64,000 bases of DNA, taken from the NCBI GenBank assembly GCA_903909815.1, contig CAIVXG010000198.1, positions 1 to 64,000 on the forward strand, written 5' to 3'. This document shows, piece by piece, positions 25,700-34,635 of the stretch. The position numbers were made by a program, and so were the translations under genes. Position 1 is the stretch's first letter. Each line of letters opens with the position of its first letter. The notes under the pieces are model-generated. The model was not told where the DNA came from, ran no database searches, and was given only the letters and a program-made list of their open reading frames with translations. The DNA comes from an uncultured beta proteobacterium (GTDB taxonomy: Bacteria; Pseudomonadota; Gammaproteobacteria; Burkholderiales; Burkholderiaceae_C).

Positions 25700-26584
25700 A
25701 TGCGCGCGTTGTTGTTTCTGATGTGGCTGATGCACTGGCTGCCGCTGCCCTTGCTGGGGCGGCTGGGGGAAGGCGTAGGTGGCATCCTGTTTTACGTGGC
25801 CAAGTCACGCCGCCATGTCACGCTCACCAACCTGCGCCTGTGCTTTCCCGAACTGTCTAAAGCTTCTCGACGCGAGCTGGCACTCGAACACTTCCGTGCC
25901 TTCACCCGAGCCGTGCTGGAGCGAAGCATTTTGTGGTGGGCGTCGGAGCAGCGCTTGCGACGCCTGATTGTGAACGAGCCTGCCGTGCCGCTACAGGCGA
26001 TGCATTCCGGGCCTACGATTCTGCTTTGCCCCCATTTCGTCAGCCTGGATGTCGCGGCCGCAGCAGTGATGTTGGACTCTGAAGGCTGCACCGTGTACAC
26101 GCGACAACGCAATGCGCTGTTCGACCAGGCACTACGCAAGGGCCGAAGCCGATTCCGACGGGTGGCCATGTTTGCCCGTTCGGATGGGATCAAACCGGTG
26201 ATTCGGGCGATGCGCGAGGGCCTGCCATTTTTCATGTGCCCCGACATGGACTTTGGCACGAAAGACGCCATATTCGTGCCATTTTTTGGCGTTCCCGCGG
26301 CCACGTTGACGGCAACGGCCAGATTGGCTGCAGCGACCGGTGCCAAAGTGATACCCATGGTGGCCACCGTCTTGCCCAACTACAAGGGGTGGAAGATCAC
26401 CTACTTTCCCGCTTGGGAAGATTATCCGGGCGATGATCTAGCGGTTGCGACGCGCCGTATGAATCAATTCATCGAGGAGCAGGTCGTGAAGACACCGGCC
26501 GAGTACTTCTGGGCACATCGCCGTTTCAAGACCCGACCTCCGGGTGAGCCTGACGTGTACGAAACGCCAACTCCACCAGCCTAG
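25700..26584 (+). CDS. Lauroyl/lipid A-type acyltransferase (LpxL/HtrB family)
   Basis: 294 residues from ATG 25700. An N-terminal membrane helix (about 4-28) and the H-x4-D motif in H-F-V-S-L-D identify the LpxL/LpxM family; the F-x-C-P-D-M-D-F-G segment with K-D and later F-F-G-V-P-A-A-T-L-T is typical. Adds a secondary acyl chain to Kdo2-lipid IVA at the inner membrane. An upstream ATG at 25598 would add 34 residues of non-hydrophobic sequence and is less likely. Confidence 0.88.
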   Translation: MRALLFLMWLMHWLPLPLLGRLGEGVGGILFYVAKSRRHVTLTNLRLCFPELSKASRRELALEHFRAFTRAVLERSILWWASEQRLRRLIVNEPAVPLQAMHSGPTILLCPHFVSLDVAAAAVMLDSEGCTVYTRQRNALFDQALRKGRSRFRRVAMFARSDGIKPVIRAMREGLPFFMCPDMDFGTKDAIFVPFFGVPAATLTATARLAAATGAKVIPMVATVLPNYKGWKITYFPAWEDYPGDDLAVATRRMNQFIEEQVVKTPAEYFWAHRRFKTRPPGEPDVYETPTPPA

Positions 26585-26849
26585 CTATTAGGGAATCATT
26601 GCGCGCCAGCGTAGTGCCCGAGCCGATTGACCTTGAGAATATTGAAGGCTTCGTTTCGTGCCATTGCTTGAAGTGATCAGCGGGGTTTGCATCGGCGAGC
26701 CTGGGGTCAACGGAGCCCATTCCTATCATCGACCGACAAGGAACGAGTGTTTCACGTGGGCGAAGCGGAAAAGTGCAACACGTGGTGGCCTGCATCAACT
26801 GATGCCACTTCGGCAGAGCGAGTTCGAAGCCGCCCTTCACGGCACCGCC

Positions 26850-27452
26850 TCACGCGTCGCCGGGTGGCGTCTTTTCCCCCAGAGCGACCCGATATCTTTC
26901 CAGCTTCGCTTCGTAGTCATCGGCATCTCCAAAGTCAAGGAAGCGGTGATACCGGGCATGGGTGGCGAGCACTTTACGAGCATGCTTTATCGGGCAAAAA
27001 TACTCCTCCGTCCTTGCCAAAATTTCGCTCACATAGGCCATCAAACCATTCCCGTATGCGCAGTAGGTGCAATGGAACTTTTCGATGAAGTTCAGGTAGC
27101 CAAGCTGCTGCCGGTCAAACACGATGTAGTCAGCTCGGCGCACTTTGACGACGCCATAGATGGGAAAACACGTGGCCTGATAAAAGCTCACACACAAGTC
27201 GAGTATGGCCATCGGCACAATCATGCTGTAAATGATCGGTCCAGTGATGAGATTTTGTGGCCGGTACGTCACCAACCAGTGAAAAAAACCCGTCTTGAGC
27301 CGCCGATGGGCTTCGCGCACAGAATCTTCAAACTCGACTTTCTTGCCCTTGACGCGGTACAGCAAGTTCGCCTCTTGCTCTTGCACCGCCCGGCGCAAAT
27401 CCCCTTCCAGGGCTGTCATCTGGTCCAGCAATTGGCGAATGTGGTCGTTCAT
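26850..27452 (-). CDS. Conserved membrane protein with C-x2-C...C motif, unknown function
   Basis: 200 residues. A helical N-terminus (1-45), one or two membrane segments (about 68-100), then a conserved-looking cytoplasmic domain with C-T-Y-C-A-Y-G-N-G and a later E-E-Y-F-C-P-I-K-H-A, a possible metal site of three Cys and a His. I cannot name the family. The ATG at 27452 overlaps a TGA that would end the read-through frame of the decayed acyl carrier protein gene upstream, which suggests the two were once one operon. Confidence 0.7.
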   Translation of the reverse strand: MNDHIRQLLDQMTALEGDLRRAVQEQEANLLYRVKGKKVEFEDSVREAHRRLKTGFFHWLVTYRPQNLITGPIIYSMIVPMAILDLCVSFYQATCFPIYGVVKVRRADYIVFDRQQLGYLNFIEKFHCTYCAYGNGLMAYVSEILARTEEYFCPIKHARKVLATHARYHRFLDFGDADDYEAKLERYRVALGEKTPPGDA

Positions 27453-27523
27453 GAGGGCTCCAAGGCAAAGGTGGGCGATGCAATATCACCCTTGGCTGAG
27501 CATACGCCCACCCCTGCCCCGAC

Positions 27524-27774
27524 TCCGTGCAATCTGGTCTCAAGGTAGTCCAGCACCGCGTTCAGTCAAGCCAGGCGCGCACATTCGGCTTCGGGAATAT
27601 TCACCCCGAGCCGCTCACGCACACAGATCAGGAAATTCAACCAGTCTATCGAATCCAGATCCACCTGGCTACGCAGCGGGCGGCCGGGCTCCAGATCGTC
27701 TTCTTCCACGTCGGCTGCCATGGCGCGAAGCGAAGATCAGATGGGGTCTTTCGGATGATTTAGGGTCGTTCCAT
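27524..27774 (-). pseudogene. Decayed acyl carrier protein gene
   Basis: The minus strand from ATG 27721 encodes 51 residues with the phosphopantetheine site D-L-D-S-I-D-W-L-N-F and an ACP-like R-L-G-V-N-I-P-E-A-E helix, then a TGA at 27566-27568. After that stop the same frame continues L-N-A-V-L-D-Y-L-E-T-R-L, exactly an ACP last helix. Upstream, ATG 27774 after GGAAGCACC opens a different frame giving M-E-R-P, a TAA, then I-I-R-K-T-P-S-D-L-R, which resembles a first helix. So at least one nonsense codon, and probably another plus a frameshift, break the gene. The remaining 368 bases between neighbours hold nothing else I can support. A shortened 51-residue ACP could still be made, but lacks the first and last helices. 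Confidence 0.55.
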
Positions 27775-27820
27775 GGTGCTTCCGAACGAGCCTTTGGGCC
27801 CTGACACACTGTGCAAGGAG

Positions 27821-28474
27821 CTAGGCTTCGATCGTTAATTGGTTGTTGACCCGGCTCACGCCCGGAGCGGCCCATGTAGCCCCTTCAGCCGAACTGCGCT
27901 CCGCCCAGGAATGAACGCGCCCCCTTAGCGTCACAACGCTGCCATCCACCGTGATCTCGATTCTCTTGGCTTCGCGCATTGCTTGACGGGTCAAAGCATC
28001 CTGAATCCGGTTTGAAAGATTGGTCGGCATGGGCAACGCTTTGAGCCGGATGTTGTCGCTGACACCCACCACGCCTTTGAGTGGTCGGATCATGCGTTCC
28101 ACGGCACGACGTTGAAAATTCCAATCCAACTCACCTTCGAGCGTGACCCATCCCTTCTCCACGGTCACTTGCACCCGATCCGCAGGCACTGAAGTGTTCC
28201 ACGCCAGCGCATGTTCCACTGCAGATGCAATTTCAGTGTCACTTCGCTGGTGAATACCCAAAGGGACGACATCCAGTTCCATGGCAATCGCCTTGACACC
28301 CCCTACGCGCTCAACGGCCCGCTTGGCTGCGACCTTTTCGGCATAGGTATCGAGGTGTCCGGTCAAGGTCACCACGCCCTCGCTCACAGCGACACCCACC
28401 CGCGTTTCAGGCACAAGCGGGTCCCACGACAACTCTGTCAGCACATCCCTTTTCAAGTCCCCATCCGTTTTCAT
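27821..28474 (-). CDS. Triple BON domain protein
   Basis: 217 residues forming three BON modules (about 3-70, 78-145, 150-217), each with the G-x-V-x-L-x-G-x-V pattern (T-L-T-G-H-L, T-L-E-G-E-L, T-L-R-G-R-V). There is no signal peptide, unlike OsmY, so it is probably cytoplasmic. BON proteins are tied to osmotic and envelope stress and may bind phospholipid. An FNR-type box lies 72 bases upstream of its start, with spacing suited to a promoter activated from -41. Confidence 0.88.
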   Translation of the reverse strand: MKTDGDLKRDVLTELSWDPLVPETRVGVAVSEGVVTLTGHLDTYAEKVAAKRAVERVGGVKAIAMELDVVPLGIHQRSDTEIASAVEHALAWNTSVPADRVQVTVEKGWVTLEGELDWNFQRRAVERMIRPLKGVVGVSDNIRLKALPMPTNLSNRIQDALTRQAMREAKRIEITVDGSVVTLRGRVHSWAERSSAEGATWAAPGVSRVNNQLTIEA

Positions 28475-28545
28475 AGCTGCTCCTTACAAGTCCTCACACA
28501 TTGCACCACCCATCGTCCAGAATAGGCATCACAGCCTCTCCCACG

Positions 28546-28559
28546 TTGAGAAAAATCAA
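28546..28559 (-). promoter_or_regulatory. FNR-type box, site 1 (BON gene)
   Basis: TTGAG-AAAA-ATCAA on the plus strand, i.e. TTGAT-TTTT-CTCAA reading toward the BON gene. Identical 14-mers occur at 37441 and 45247. It is in the 243-base region shared by the BON gene and the divergent Crp/Fnr regulator gene, and the CTCAA half faces the BON gene. Confidence 0.6.
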
Positions 28560-28717
28560 CCTCCGGCATAGGGTCGCGCAAACCGCCGACTCCCATACCC
28601 AACTCAAGAAATAGTTCGTTTACACAACGTCACAAAGACCGATTTAGCGCTGCTCGTTCATTTACCCAATGCAGCTAATCTGAGCACAAATTTGAAATTG
28701 CCAAAAAGGAGTTCGTC

Positions 28718-29569
28718 ATGTCAACCTCATCCAACACCCGAGAATTGAAAGATGCGTCCGGTTCGGGTGGCTTCGGCCGCGCGCGTTTAGAACGCTACGA
28801 CACCCGCAACCGTGACTACGCCGCCTTGACTCCCTACGCCGCAGTGAACAAGTATTCGCCGGCCCCCGGAGGTGCAGCGCCGCGTTCTTTCTGGCGCGAG
28901 TCTCTGGCGCTGATAGAGCAACACGTTTCCTTTGGACGGCGAAAGCTTAAGACTAACGACCGCATCTACCTGTGCGGCGAGTCGTTTGAAACCCTCTACC
29001 TGATCAGTTGGGGGCTGTGCAAACTCGTGAATCTGGCGCCGGATGGACGCGAGCAGCCCGCCGATTTGTGCTTCAAGGGCGAGTGGCTGGGATTTGATGG
29101 AATTCCCAGTGGACGCCACGCGTGTTCGGCGATCGCACTGGACTGCGGAGAATTGTGGACCATCCGCTATGACGCACTGCTACAGGCCAGTGCCAAAGAA
29201 CCCATGGTGATGCGCGTCTTGCTGGCGGCCATGAGTGCACAGTTGGCACGCAATCGGGATGCCATGCTGTCCATGAGCACACTAGCAGCCGACGCACGGG
29301 TCGCCGACTTCCTGCTGCAATGGGCCAAATCGCTGGCCGAGCGCGGCCTGCGCACGGATCAAATCAATGTCCACATGACACGCGCCGACATGGGCCACTA
29401 CCTCGGACTCACGCTGGAATCGGTCAGCCGTGCGCTGTCAAGATTAGCGCGCTCTGGGGTCATCGAATTCAACGAGAAGGGGCGGCGCGACATCAGCATC
29501 CCGAACTTGGCTGCATTGAGCAGTTTTATCCAAAGCAGCACTGAATCAGGAGTACCGGTTCTGCATTAG
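28718..29569 (+). CDS. Crp/Fnr family transcriptional regulator
   Basis: 283 residues: an unusual basic N-terminal extension (about 1-55), a cyclic nucleotide-binding-type beta barrel (about 65-160), dimer helix, and a C-terminal winged helix (about 225-275). The recognition helix E-S-V-S-R has the E-x2-S-R pattern of FNR, which reads TTGA half-sites. The four N-terminal cysteines of oxygen-sensing FNR are missing (first Cys is 86), so direct [4Fe-4S] oxygen sensing is unlikely; a redox, NO or metabolite signal is possible. GGAG precedes ATG 28718. Matching FNR-type boxes lie upstream of the BON, FGGY kinase, glpA and ugpB genes. Confidence 0.9.
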   Translation: MSTSSNTRELKDASGSGGFGRARLERYDTRNRDYAALTPYAAVNKYSPAPGGAAPRSFWRESLALIEQHVSFGRRKLKTNDRIYLCGESFETLYLISWGLCKLVNLAPDGREQPADLCFKGEWLGFDGIPSGRHACSAIALDCGELWTIRYDALLQASAKEPMVMRVLLAAMSAQLARNRDAMLSMSTLAADARVADFLLQWAKSLAERGLRTDQINVHMTRADMGHYLGLTLESVSRALSRLARSGVIEFNEKGRRDISIPNLAALSSFIQSSTESGVPVLH

Positions 29570-29591
29570 CCGACGGCGGCGGTCGAAGTGC

Positions 29592-30323
29592 TCACCCCGC
29601 CGCCACCGCAGGCACGAATACATAGCCTGCGCTGCGTATCGACTTCAGAATTTCGGGGTGGCTGGGCACTACTTCCAGCTTCTTGCGCAGGCGACTCACC
29701 AATACATCGACAGCGCGATCAAAAGGCGCCGCCTGTCGTCCGCGGGTGGTCTCCAGCAAGAAGTCTCGGGACAGCACTCGGCCCGGGTGAGTGACGAAAA
29801 CCCGAAGCAAATCGAATTCTCCCGATGTCAGCGCAACATCTGCGCCGTCTGCCGCCACGAGCCTGCGGCCGGCGCAATCCAGAACCCATCCGGGAAATCG
29901 GTAACGTTGCTCGGAGAATGGTAAAGCATCTGTCCCCGATGCCTGCACGTCCTGCGCGGCCCGGCGCAACACAGCCTTCACTCGCGCCAGCAACTCCCGC
30001 AAGTCAAAGGGCTTGGTGACATAGTCATCGGCACCGATTTCCAGACCAACAACCTTGTCCACGGGTTCACTGCGCCCTGTGACCAGGATGATGCAAGTCT
30101 TCCAGTGCTCCCTCAAGCGCCGCGCAATCACCAACCCGTCTTCGTCGGGCAATCCAATATCGAGCAGCACCAGATCAGGTGGCTGCCGGTGCATCAACTC
30201 CATCAGCGCCTGTCCGCCTGACAATTCGGTCACGCGAAACCCGTTTGCACCAAGGTAGTTGGCCAACAAACGTGTGATATCTGGCTCATCATCGACAACG
30301 GCAATGTGCTGCTGAGTCATCAA
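29592..30323 (-). CDS. OmpR-type response regulator
   Basis: 243 residues. Receiver domain with acidic pocket V-D-D-E-P-D, phospho-acceptor Asp in L-L-D-I-G-L-P, and V-T-K-P-F Lys; winged-helix DNA-binding domain (about 140-240) with L-T-S-G-E-F-D-L-L and R-A-V-D-V-L-V-S-R-L-R-K-K-L. No histidine kinase gene is adjacent, so it is an orphan in this window. Start at the first of two Met codons; the second (30320) is equally possible. It converges with the Crp/Fnr gene. Confidence 0.92.
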   Translation of the reverse strand: MMTQQHIAVVDDEPDITRLLANYLGANGFRVTELSGGQALMELMHRQPPDLVLLDIGLPDEDGLVIARRLREHWKTCIILVTGRSEPVDKVVGLEIGADDYVTKPFDLRELLARVKAVLRRAAQDVQASGTDALPFSEQRYRFPGWVLDCAGRRLVAADGADVALTSGEFDLLRVFVTHPGRVLSRDFLLETTRGRQAAPFDRAVDVLVSRLRKKLEVVPSHPEILKSIRSAGYVFVPAVAAG

Positions 30324-30690
30324 CTTCTTTCATGGGTGTCTCGGCCTTATTCGCGTAGCCGAACTCTGCCGAATCGGAGCGATCACAAATCCGCAAATCC
30401 TTCGGCGCAATTTACCATATCAAGCTTGCGCGAAGTCAGGCCCATTCAATGTCAAAGGTCGCCCTGGGTGCGCTCGCAGCGCCGGCAAGGCGCCAGGCCT
30501 AGCCAAGAAGGGCTTACTGTTGACCAAGATCAAGGTCGTGTCACTTGCTCGGATCTCACCACTCGCGCCCAGCGCAATGGCGGGATCATCCCCCAGTAAC
30601 GCGTGTGGCAAATGAATGACGGCAAAAACTCGGCCTGCATCGGAGCGCACGGCACGCATGACAGGCCCGCCTGCGGCCTCGTGTACCGAG
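30324..30690. other. Intergenic stretch without a confident gene
   Basis: 367 bases between the response regulator and groEL. The minus strand holds an open frame of 79 residues from ATG 30659 to 30420 (I-H-L-P-H-A-L-L-G-D-D-P and so on) with no recognised similarity and a weak ribosome site; I leave it as a possible small protein. No terminator-like hairpin with a T run was noticed behind groEL. Confidence 0.3.
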
Positions 30691-32322
30691 CTATACAGCA
30701 CCAACAGCGCCCATGGGCGACGGCTCCTGCCCATGGTGCCGTGCGGCAACTTTGGCGATCACGCAGTCCGTGGTCAATATCAGGCTGGCAATGGAGCCCG
30801 CATTTTGAAGCGCAAGGCGCGTTACCTTGGCCGGGTCAATCACTCCCATGAGCAGCAAGTTGCCGTACTCGCCGCTGGCGGCGTTGTAGCCGAAGGCGCG
30901 CTCCTCAGACGCGTCCACCCGATACAGCACGATGGACGGCTCTTCTGCGGCATTGAGAACGATGCGGCGCAGCGGCTCCTCCAATGCGCGCATGACAATC
31001 TTGACGCCCGAATCCTCATCCAGCGTGCGCAATACCAGTTCCTTCAAAGACTTTCGGGCTCGCAGCAATGCGACGCCACCGCCAGGCACCACCCCCTCCT
31101 CGACCGCCGCCCGCGTTGCATGCAAGGCATCCTCCACGCGCAGCCTGCGCTCCTTGAGTTCGCTTTCCGTGGCAGCGCCCACCTTGACCAGCGCCACGCC
31201 GCCAGACAGTTTGGCCAGACGTTCGTCCAGCTGCTTGCGATCGAAATCGCTCGTCGTTGTCTCCCTCTCCTGTCGGATCATGCTGGCGCGCTCTTGAATG
31301 ACAATGGCATTGCCGACGCCGCCGATGATGGTGGTGCTGTCCCTGTCCACTTCAACCCGTTTGGCGCGCCCAAGATCGTCCAATTTTGCCTTGGCCAAGG
31401 TCAAGCCCAGTTCCTCGCTGATGACGCAACCGCCCGCCACGGCCGCGATGTCCTGCAGCATGGCCTTGCGTCGATCCCCAAAACCCGGGGCTTTGACGGC
31501 ACAGGTCTTGATCACACCACGCACAGAGTTGATCACCAGCGCCGCCAGGGCATCGCCCTCGACGTCCTCGGCAATCACCAGCAGCGGATTGCCGGACTTG
31601 GCGACAGCTTCGAGCAGCGGCACCAGATCTGCAATGGAAGACAGGCGTCGGTCGCACAGCAGGATATGCGCATTCTCCAGCACCGCCGCGCCGCGCTCGG
31701 CGTTGTTCACGAAATAGGGCGACAGGTAGCCCCGATCGAACTGCAGGCCTTCGACAATCTCCAATTCGCTCACCATGCCGGAGCCATCCTCGATCGAGAT
31801 GGCGCCTTCGCGACCGACCTTCTCCATGGCGCGCGAAATCAACTCGCCGATGGATTCGTCGTTGTTGGCCGAGATCGCTGCCACATGGGCTATCTCCTGT
31901 GGCGTGACGCAGGGTTGCGCCATCTTGCTCAGCTCCTGCACCACGCGTTCGATCGCGGCCTCCATACCGCGCCTGAGCCCCATTGGATTCATCCCGGCAG
32001 CGAGGTATTTCAGTCCTTCATGGATCATGCTGTGGGCCAGCACGGTGGCGGTGGTCGTGCCGTCGCCAGCCATCTCGCTGGTGCGCGCCGCGACTTCGCG
32101 CAGCAGCTGCGCACCCATGTTTTCGAAGCGGTCTTCCAGTTCGACTGCCTTGGCCACAACCACACCCGAATTCACGATCTGCGGCAGACCGAACTCACGC
32201 TCGATGATGACGGTGCGTCCGCGCGGCCCCAGCGTCACCTTGACGGCATCGGCCAGGGCAGCCACGCCGCGGCGAATTTTGTCGCGCGCATCTTCCCGGT
32301 AAATGATGTTTTTGACGGTCAT
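30691..32322 (-). CDS. groEL: Divergent chaperonin GroEL (second-copy type)
   Basis: 543 residues from ATG 32322 behind GGAG. The GroEL fold is clear over the full length: T-L-G-P-R-G-R (30-36), G-D-G-T-T-T (86-91), [21 protein letters not shown] and [15 protein letters not shown]. Two oddities: position 52, Asp in E. coli GroEL (K-D-G) and part of the ATPase site, is Ser here (N-S-G); and the Gly-Met-rich tail is missing, replaced by a short tail ending G-A-V-G-A-V. No groES is adjacent. It probably is an auxiliary copy with altered ATPase timing, induced with the stress genes around it. Confidence 0.9.
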   Translation of the reverse strand: MTVKNIIYREDARDKIRRGVAALADAVKVTLGPRGRTVIIEREFGLPQIVNSGVVVAKAVELEDRFENMGAQLLREVAARTSEMAGDGTTTATVLAHSMIHEGLKYLAAGMNPMGLRRGMEAAIERVVQELSKMAQPCVTPQEIAHVAAISANNDESIGELISRAMEKVGREGAISIEDGSGMVSELEIVEGLQFDRGYLSPYFVNNAERGAAVLENAHILLCDRRLSSIADLVPLLEAVAKSGNPLLVIAEDVEGDALAALVINSVRGVIKTCAVKAPGFGDRRKAMLQDIAAVAGGCVISEELGLTLAKAKLDDLGRAKRVEVDRDSTTIIGGVGNAIVIQERASMIRQERETTTSDFDRKQLDERLAKLSGGVALVKVGAATESELKERRLRVEDALHATRAAVEEGVVPGGGVALLRARKSLKELVLRTLDEDSGVKIVMRALEEPLRRIVLNAAEEPSIVLYRVDASEERAFGYNAASGEYGNLLLMGVIDPAKVTRLALQNAGSIASLILTTDCVIAKVAARHHGQEPSPMGAVGAV

Positions 32323-32380
32323 GACACGCTCCAGATGGATACTTCTTCGACCAACTCTAGTTCCACGTGCTGTTATCGCT

Positions 32381-32394
32381 TTGAGAATTCGCAA
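32381..32394 (-). promoter_or_regulatory. Weak FNR-type box upstream of groEL
   Basis: Reading toward groEL the bases are TTGCG-AATT-CTCAA: the gene-proximal half is identical to the other boxes, the distal half has two mismatches. It is about 59 bases from the groEL start, the same distance as the FGGY kinase box. Tentative. Confidence 0.3.
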
Positions 32395-32514
32395 AATGGC
32401 AAGAAAGGTGCAGGACTAGTATTGCCAGCGGGTCGCGCGTTCAGGCCTGCAACATGTTGATCCCGCACCGCGTCCAGGTATCGATCGACCATTCAACCTT
32501 GTGAGGAAAATATC

Positions 32515-32943
32515 ATGAGCAATCTGCGTTTGTTTGAACCCGCGCTGAGCGACTCGTTTGAGTCCATGTTCAAGCGTTTTATGGCGCCCATGCGCGTTGA
32601 AGCCGAAGGCGGTTCGCTCGACATGCGTGTGGACGTGAGCGAGAAGGATGGAACCTACACCGTGCGCGCCGACCTTCCGGGCGTGAAGAAGGAAGACATC
32701 AATGTGCGTATCGACGGCAACATCGTGCAAATCGATGCGGAAGTGAAACGCGACAAGGACACCAAGGACAGCGGGGGCAAGGTGCTGCGCCGCGAGCGCT
32801 ACTACGGCGCCGTTTCGCGCGCATTCACCGTGGCACAGGACGTGGACGAAGCCAAGGCGGTTGCAAAATACGAAAATGGGGTCTTGACGCTGGAATTGCC
32901 GAAGAAGGCGACTACGGAGTCGAAACGGCTGACCGTTCAGTGA
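32515..32943 (+). CDS. Hsp20 / alpha-crystallin small heat shock protein
   Basis: 142 residues with a short N-terminal arm and an alpha-crystallin domain (about 35-140): Y-T-V-R-A-D-L-P-G-V-K-K-E-D-I-N-V, E-R-Y-Y-G-A-V-S-R-A-F, and Y-E-N-G-V-L-T-L-E-L-P-K-K, the last being the A-x-x-x-N-G-V-L signature. ATP-independent holdase that keeps unfolding proteins soluble. GAGG precedes ATG. It is divergent from groEL, so the 192 bases between them carry both promoters; I found no clear sigma32 -35/-10 pair. Confidence 0.93.
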   Translation: MSNLRLFEPALSDSFESMFKRFMAPMRVEAEGGSLDMRVDVSEKDGTYTVRADLPGVKKEDINVRIDGNIVQIDAEVKRDKDTKDSGGKVLRRERYYGAVSRAFTVAQDVDEAKAVAKYENGVLTLELPKKATTESKRLTVQ

Positions 32944-32980
32944 CCGGTCAACATGTTTGGTGATCGGCAGTTCCTGCCAT

Positions 32981-34063
32981 TCACCCCACGCCAATTGCAA
33001 TCGGAATGCGGCGTCGGCCAAAATTTCCCGCCTTGGCTGCAAAGCGCCCTGCCACGGCCGTACCGCAGTCCGGGCAGTGACCGTCTTCGCTCAACTTGTA
33101 GTGCCGAATCTCGTACCAGTCGCGCACGATCAGCGCAGCGTGGCAGTTGGGGCAAAAGGTGGTGTCGCCTTCCTGGTGGTGCACATTGCCCGTATACACG
33201 TAGCGCAGACCCTGCTTGAGGGCAATGTCCCGCGCCCGCACCAGGGTGGCACCGGGCGTCGGCGCAACGTCCGTCATCTTGTAGTCGGGATGAAAGGCCG
33301 AGAAATGCAACGGCACATCGGACCCAAGCTTTTGCATGATCCAGTCACACATCGCCGTGATTTCAGGGTCAGAGTCGTTCTGGCCCGGAATCAGCAGGGT
33401 AGTGATTTCAAACCACACGTGGGTCTCGCGCTTGAGATAGACCAGCGTATCGAGCACCGGTTGCAGATGCGAGCCGGTATGCTTGACGTAGAAATCCTCC
33501 GTGAAGGCCTTCAGGTCGACATTGGCGGCGTCCATTCTTGCGAAGAATTCGCGCCGCGGCTGCTCATGAAGGTAGCCCGCAGTCACGGCCACCGTCTGGA
33601 CCCCCAGCGCGTGGCAGGCATCGGCCACATCCATAGCATATTCGGCGAAAATCACGGGATCGTTGTAGGTGAAGGCCACGCTCTTGCAGCCGTATTTCAC
33701 GGCCTCGGCGGCGATGGTTTCAGCGCAGGCCTGATCCATCAAGCGGTCCATGTCCCTGGACTTGCTGATGTCCCAGTTCTGGCAGAACTTGCAAGCCAGG
33801 TTGCAGCCCGCCGTACCAAACGAGAGCACACTGCTGCCGGGATAAAAGTGGTTCAACGGCTTCTTCTCGATCGGATCGATGCAAAAGCCGGATGAGCGAC
33901 CATAGGTGGTGAGGATCATCTGTTCGCCCTGGCGCATGCGCACAAAGCAGGCACCGCGCTGGCCCTCATGCAGCCGACAATCCCGCGGACACAGGTCGCA
34001 TTGCATGCGGCCGTCTTCGATCATGTGCCAGTAGCGCGCAGGGTAATTCGAATCTTGCATCAT
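32981..34063 (-). CDS. amrS: AmmeMemoRadiSam system radical SAM protein (AmrS)
   Basis: 360 residues from ATG 34063 behind GGGAGG, overlapping the AMMECR1 stop (ATGATG). The radical SAM motif C-x3-C-x2-C is Cys87, 91, 94; extra Cys at 22, 25, 29 and 39 may hold a second cluster or zinc; the C-terminus has a zinc ribbon (F-C-P-N-C ... H-C-P-D-C-G). Members occur with AMMECR1 and Memo proteins across bacteria and archaea, but the reaction is not established. The N-terminal extension of the open frame was rejected because it lies in the neighbouring gene. Third gene of the Memo-AMMECR1-AmrS operon. Confidence 0.9.
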   Translation of the reverse strand: MMQDSNYPARYWHMIEDGRMQCDLCPRDCRLHEGQRGACFVRMRQGEQMILTTYGRSSGFCIDPIEKKPLNHFYPGSSVLSFGTAGCNLACKFCQNWDISKSRDMDRLMDQACAETIAAEAVKYGCKSVAFTYNDPVIFAEYAMDVADACHALGVQTVAVTAGYLHEQPRREFFARMDAANVDLKAFTEDFYVKHTGSHLQPVLDTLVYLKRETHVWFEITTLLIPGQNDSDPEITAMCDWIMQKLGSDVPLHFSAFHPDYKMTDVAPTPGATLVRARDIALKQGLRYVYTGNVHHQEGDTTFCPNCHAALIVRDWYEIRHYKLSEDGHCPDCGTAVAGRFAAKAGNFGRRRIPIAIGVG

Positions 34064-34635
34064 GAAGTCCTCCCAGGTCCCTGGTCTGACTCCTTGAATT
34101 TGCTCACGGTATAACGCTGCAGCGTCAGTTCGGACGCCCAGAATTGGGCAGGCAACCCGGCCTTGTGTTTCAAGTGCGCCATGAATTGGCCCACATCGGG
34201 CAACTGTTCCCACACCTGAGGCAAAAAGGTGCTGCGATAGCGCCCATATTCCAGCACGACCCCGTCCACGCCGGGACGCAGTTGCTCCAGCGCGTCGGAC
34301 TCACTGGAAAACTGCATGGGCTGCATCGCAGAAAGCAGAGAAATCTCGATCTCGGTCATGTCCAACTCTGGCGCTGTCAGCGGCGCAAAGCGCGGATCGT
34401 GCAGCGCGGCAGCCACGGCATTGGCCTTGACATCAGCCAGCAGCGAGCGATGCGCCTGTAAGCTGCCAATGCAGCCGCGCAACTGTCCCTGCTGGGTCAG
34501 GGTCACAAAGCTCGCTCCCAGCTCTTGCAGCCACGGCGCACCCTCGTCAGCCTCAAGGGTGAGCCCCAGGGCGAGCCCGATGGCCGATCGGGCAATCGGC
34601 AGCAATACACTTGCCTGAACATTCTCATGCGGCAT
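34060..34635 (-). CDS. amrA: AMMECR1 domain protein (AmmeMemoRadiSam protein A)
   Basis: 191 residues from ATG 34635 behind GGAGGAG. The family signature L-R-G-C-I-G-S-L is at 52-59; the C-terminal W-E-Q-L-P-D and F-M-A-H-L-K-x-K-A-G-L segments are also typical. AMMECR1 proteins have no established enzymatic activity; the conserved Cys55 pocket suggests catalysis or binding of a radical SAM product. Overlaps memo by 11 bases and amrS by 4. Confidence 0.9.
   Translation of the reverse strand: MPHENVQASVLLPIARSAIGLALGLTLEADEGAPWLQELGASFVTLTQQGQLRGCIGSLQAHRSLLADVKANAVAAALHDPRFAPLTAPELDMTEIEISLLSAMQPMQFSSESDALEQLRPGVDGVVLEYGRYRSTFLPQVWEQLPDVGQFMAHLKHKAGLPAQFWASELTLQRYTVSKFKESDQGPGRTS

Noticed and set aside
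26526-26840. 104-residue open frame on the minus strand between acyltransferase and the unknown membrane protein
   Set aside because: Overlaps the acyltransferase end, lacks a ribosome site and any recognisable pattern.
30616-32460. 614-residue open frame opposite groEL
   Set aside because: Complete antisense shadow of a well-supported GroEL; Gln/His/Arg-rich without family motifs.
32457-32470. FNR-type box before hsp20
   Set aside because: Only the TTGAT half is present; the other half (CACCG) does not match.
32323-32514. Heat shock sigma32 promoter and groES between groEL and hsp20
   Set aside because: No CTTGAAA/CCCAT pair with proper spacing recognised and no groES-length frame with its motifs.
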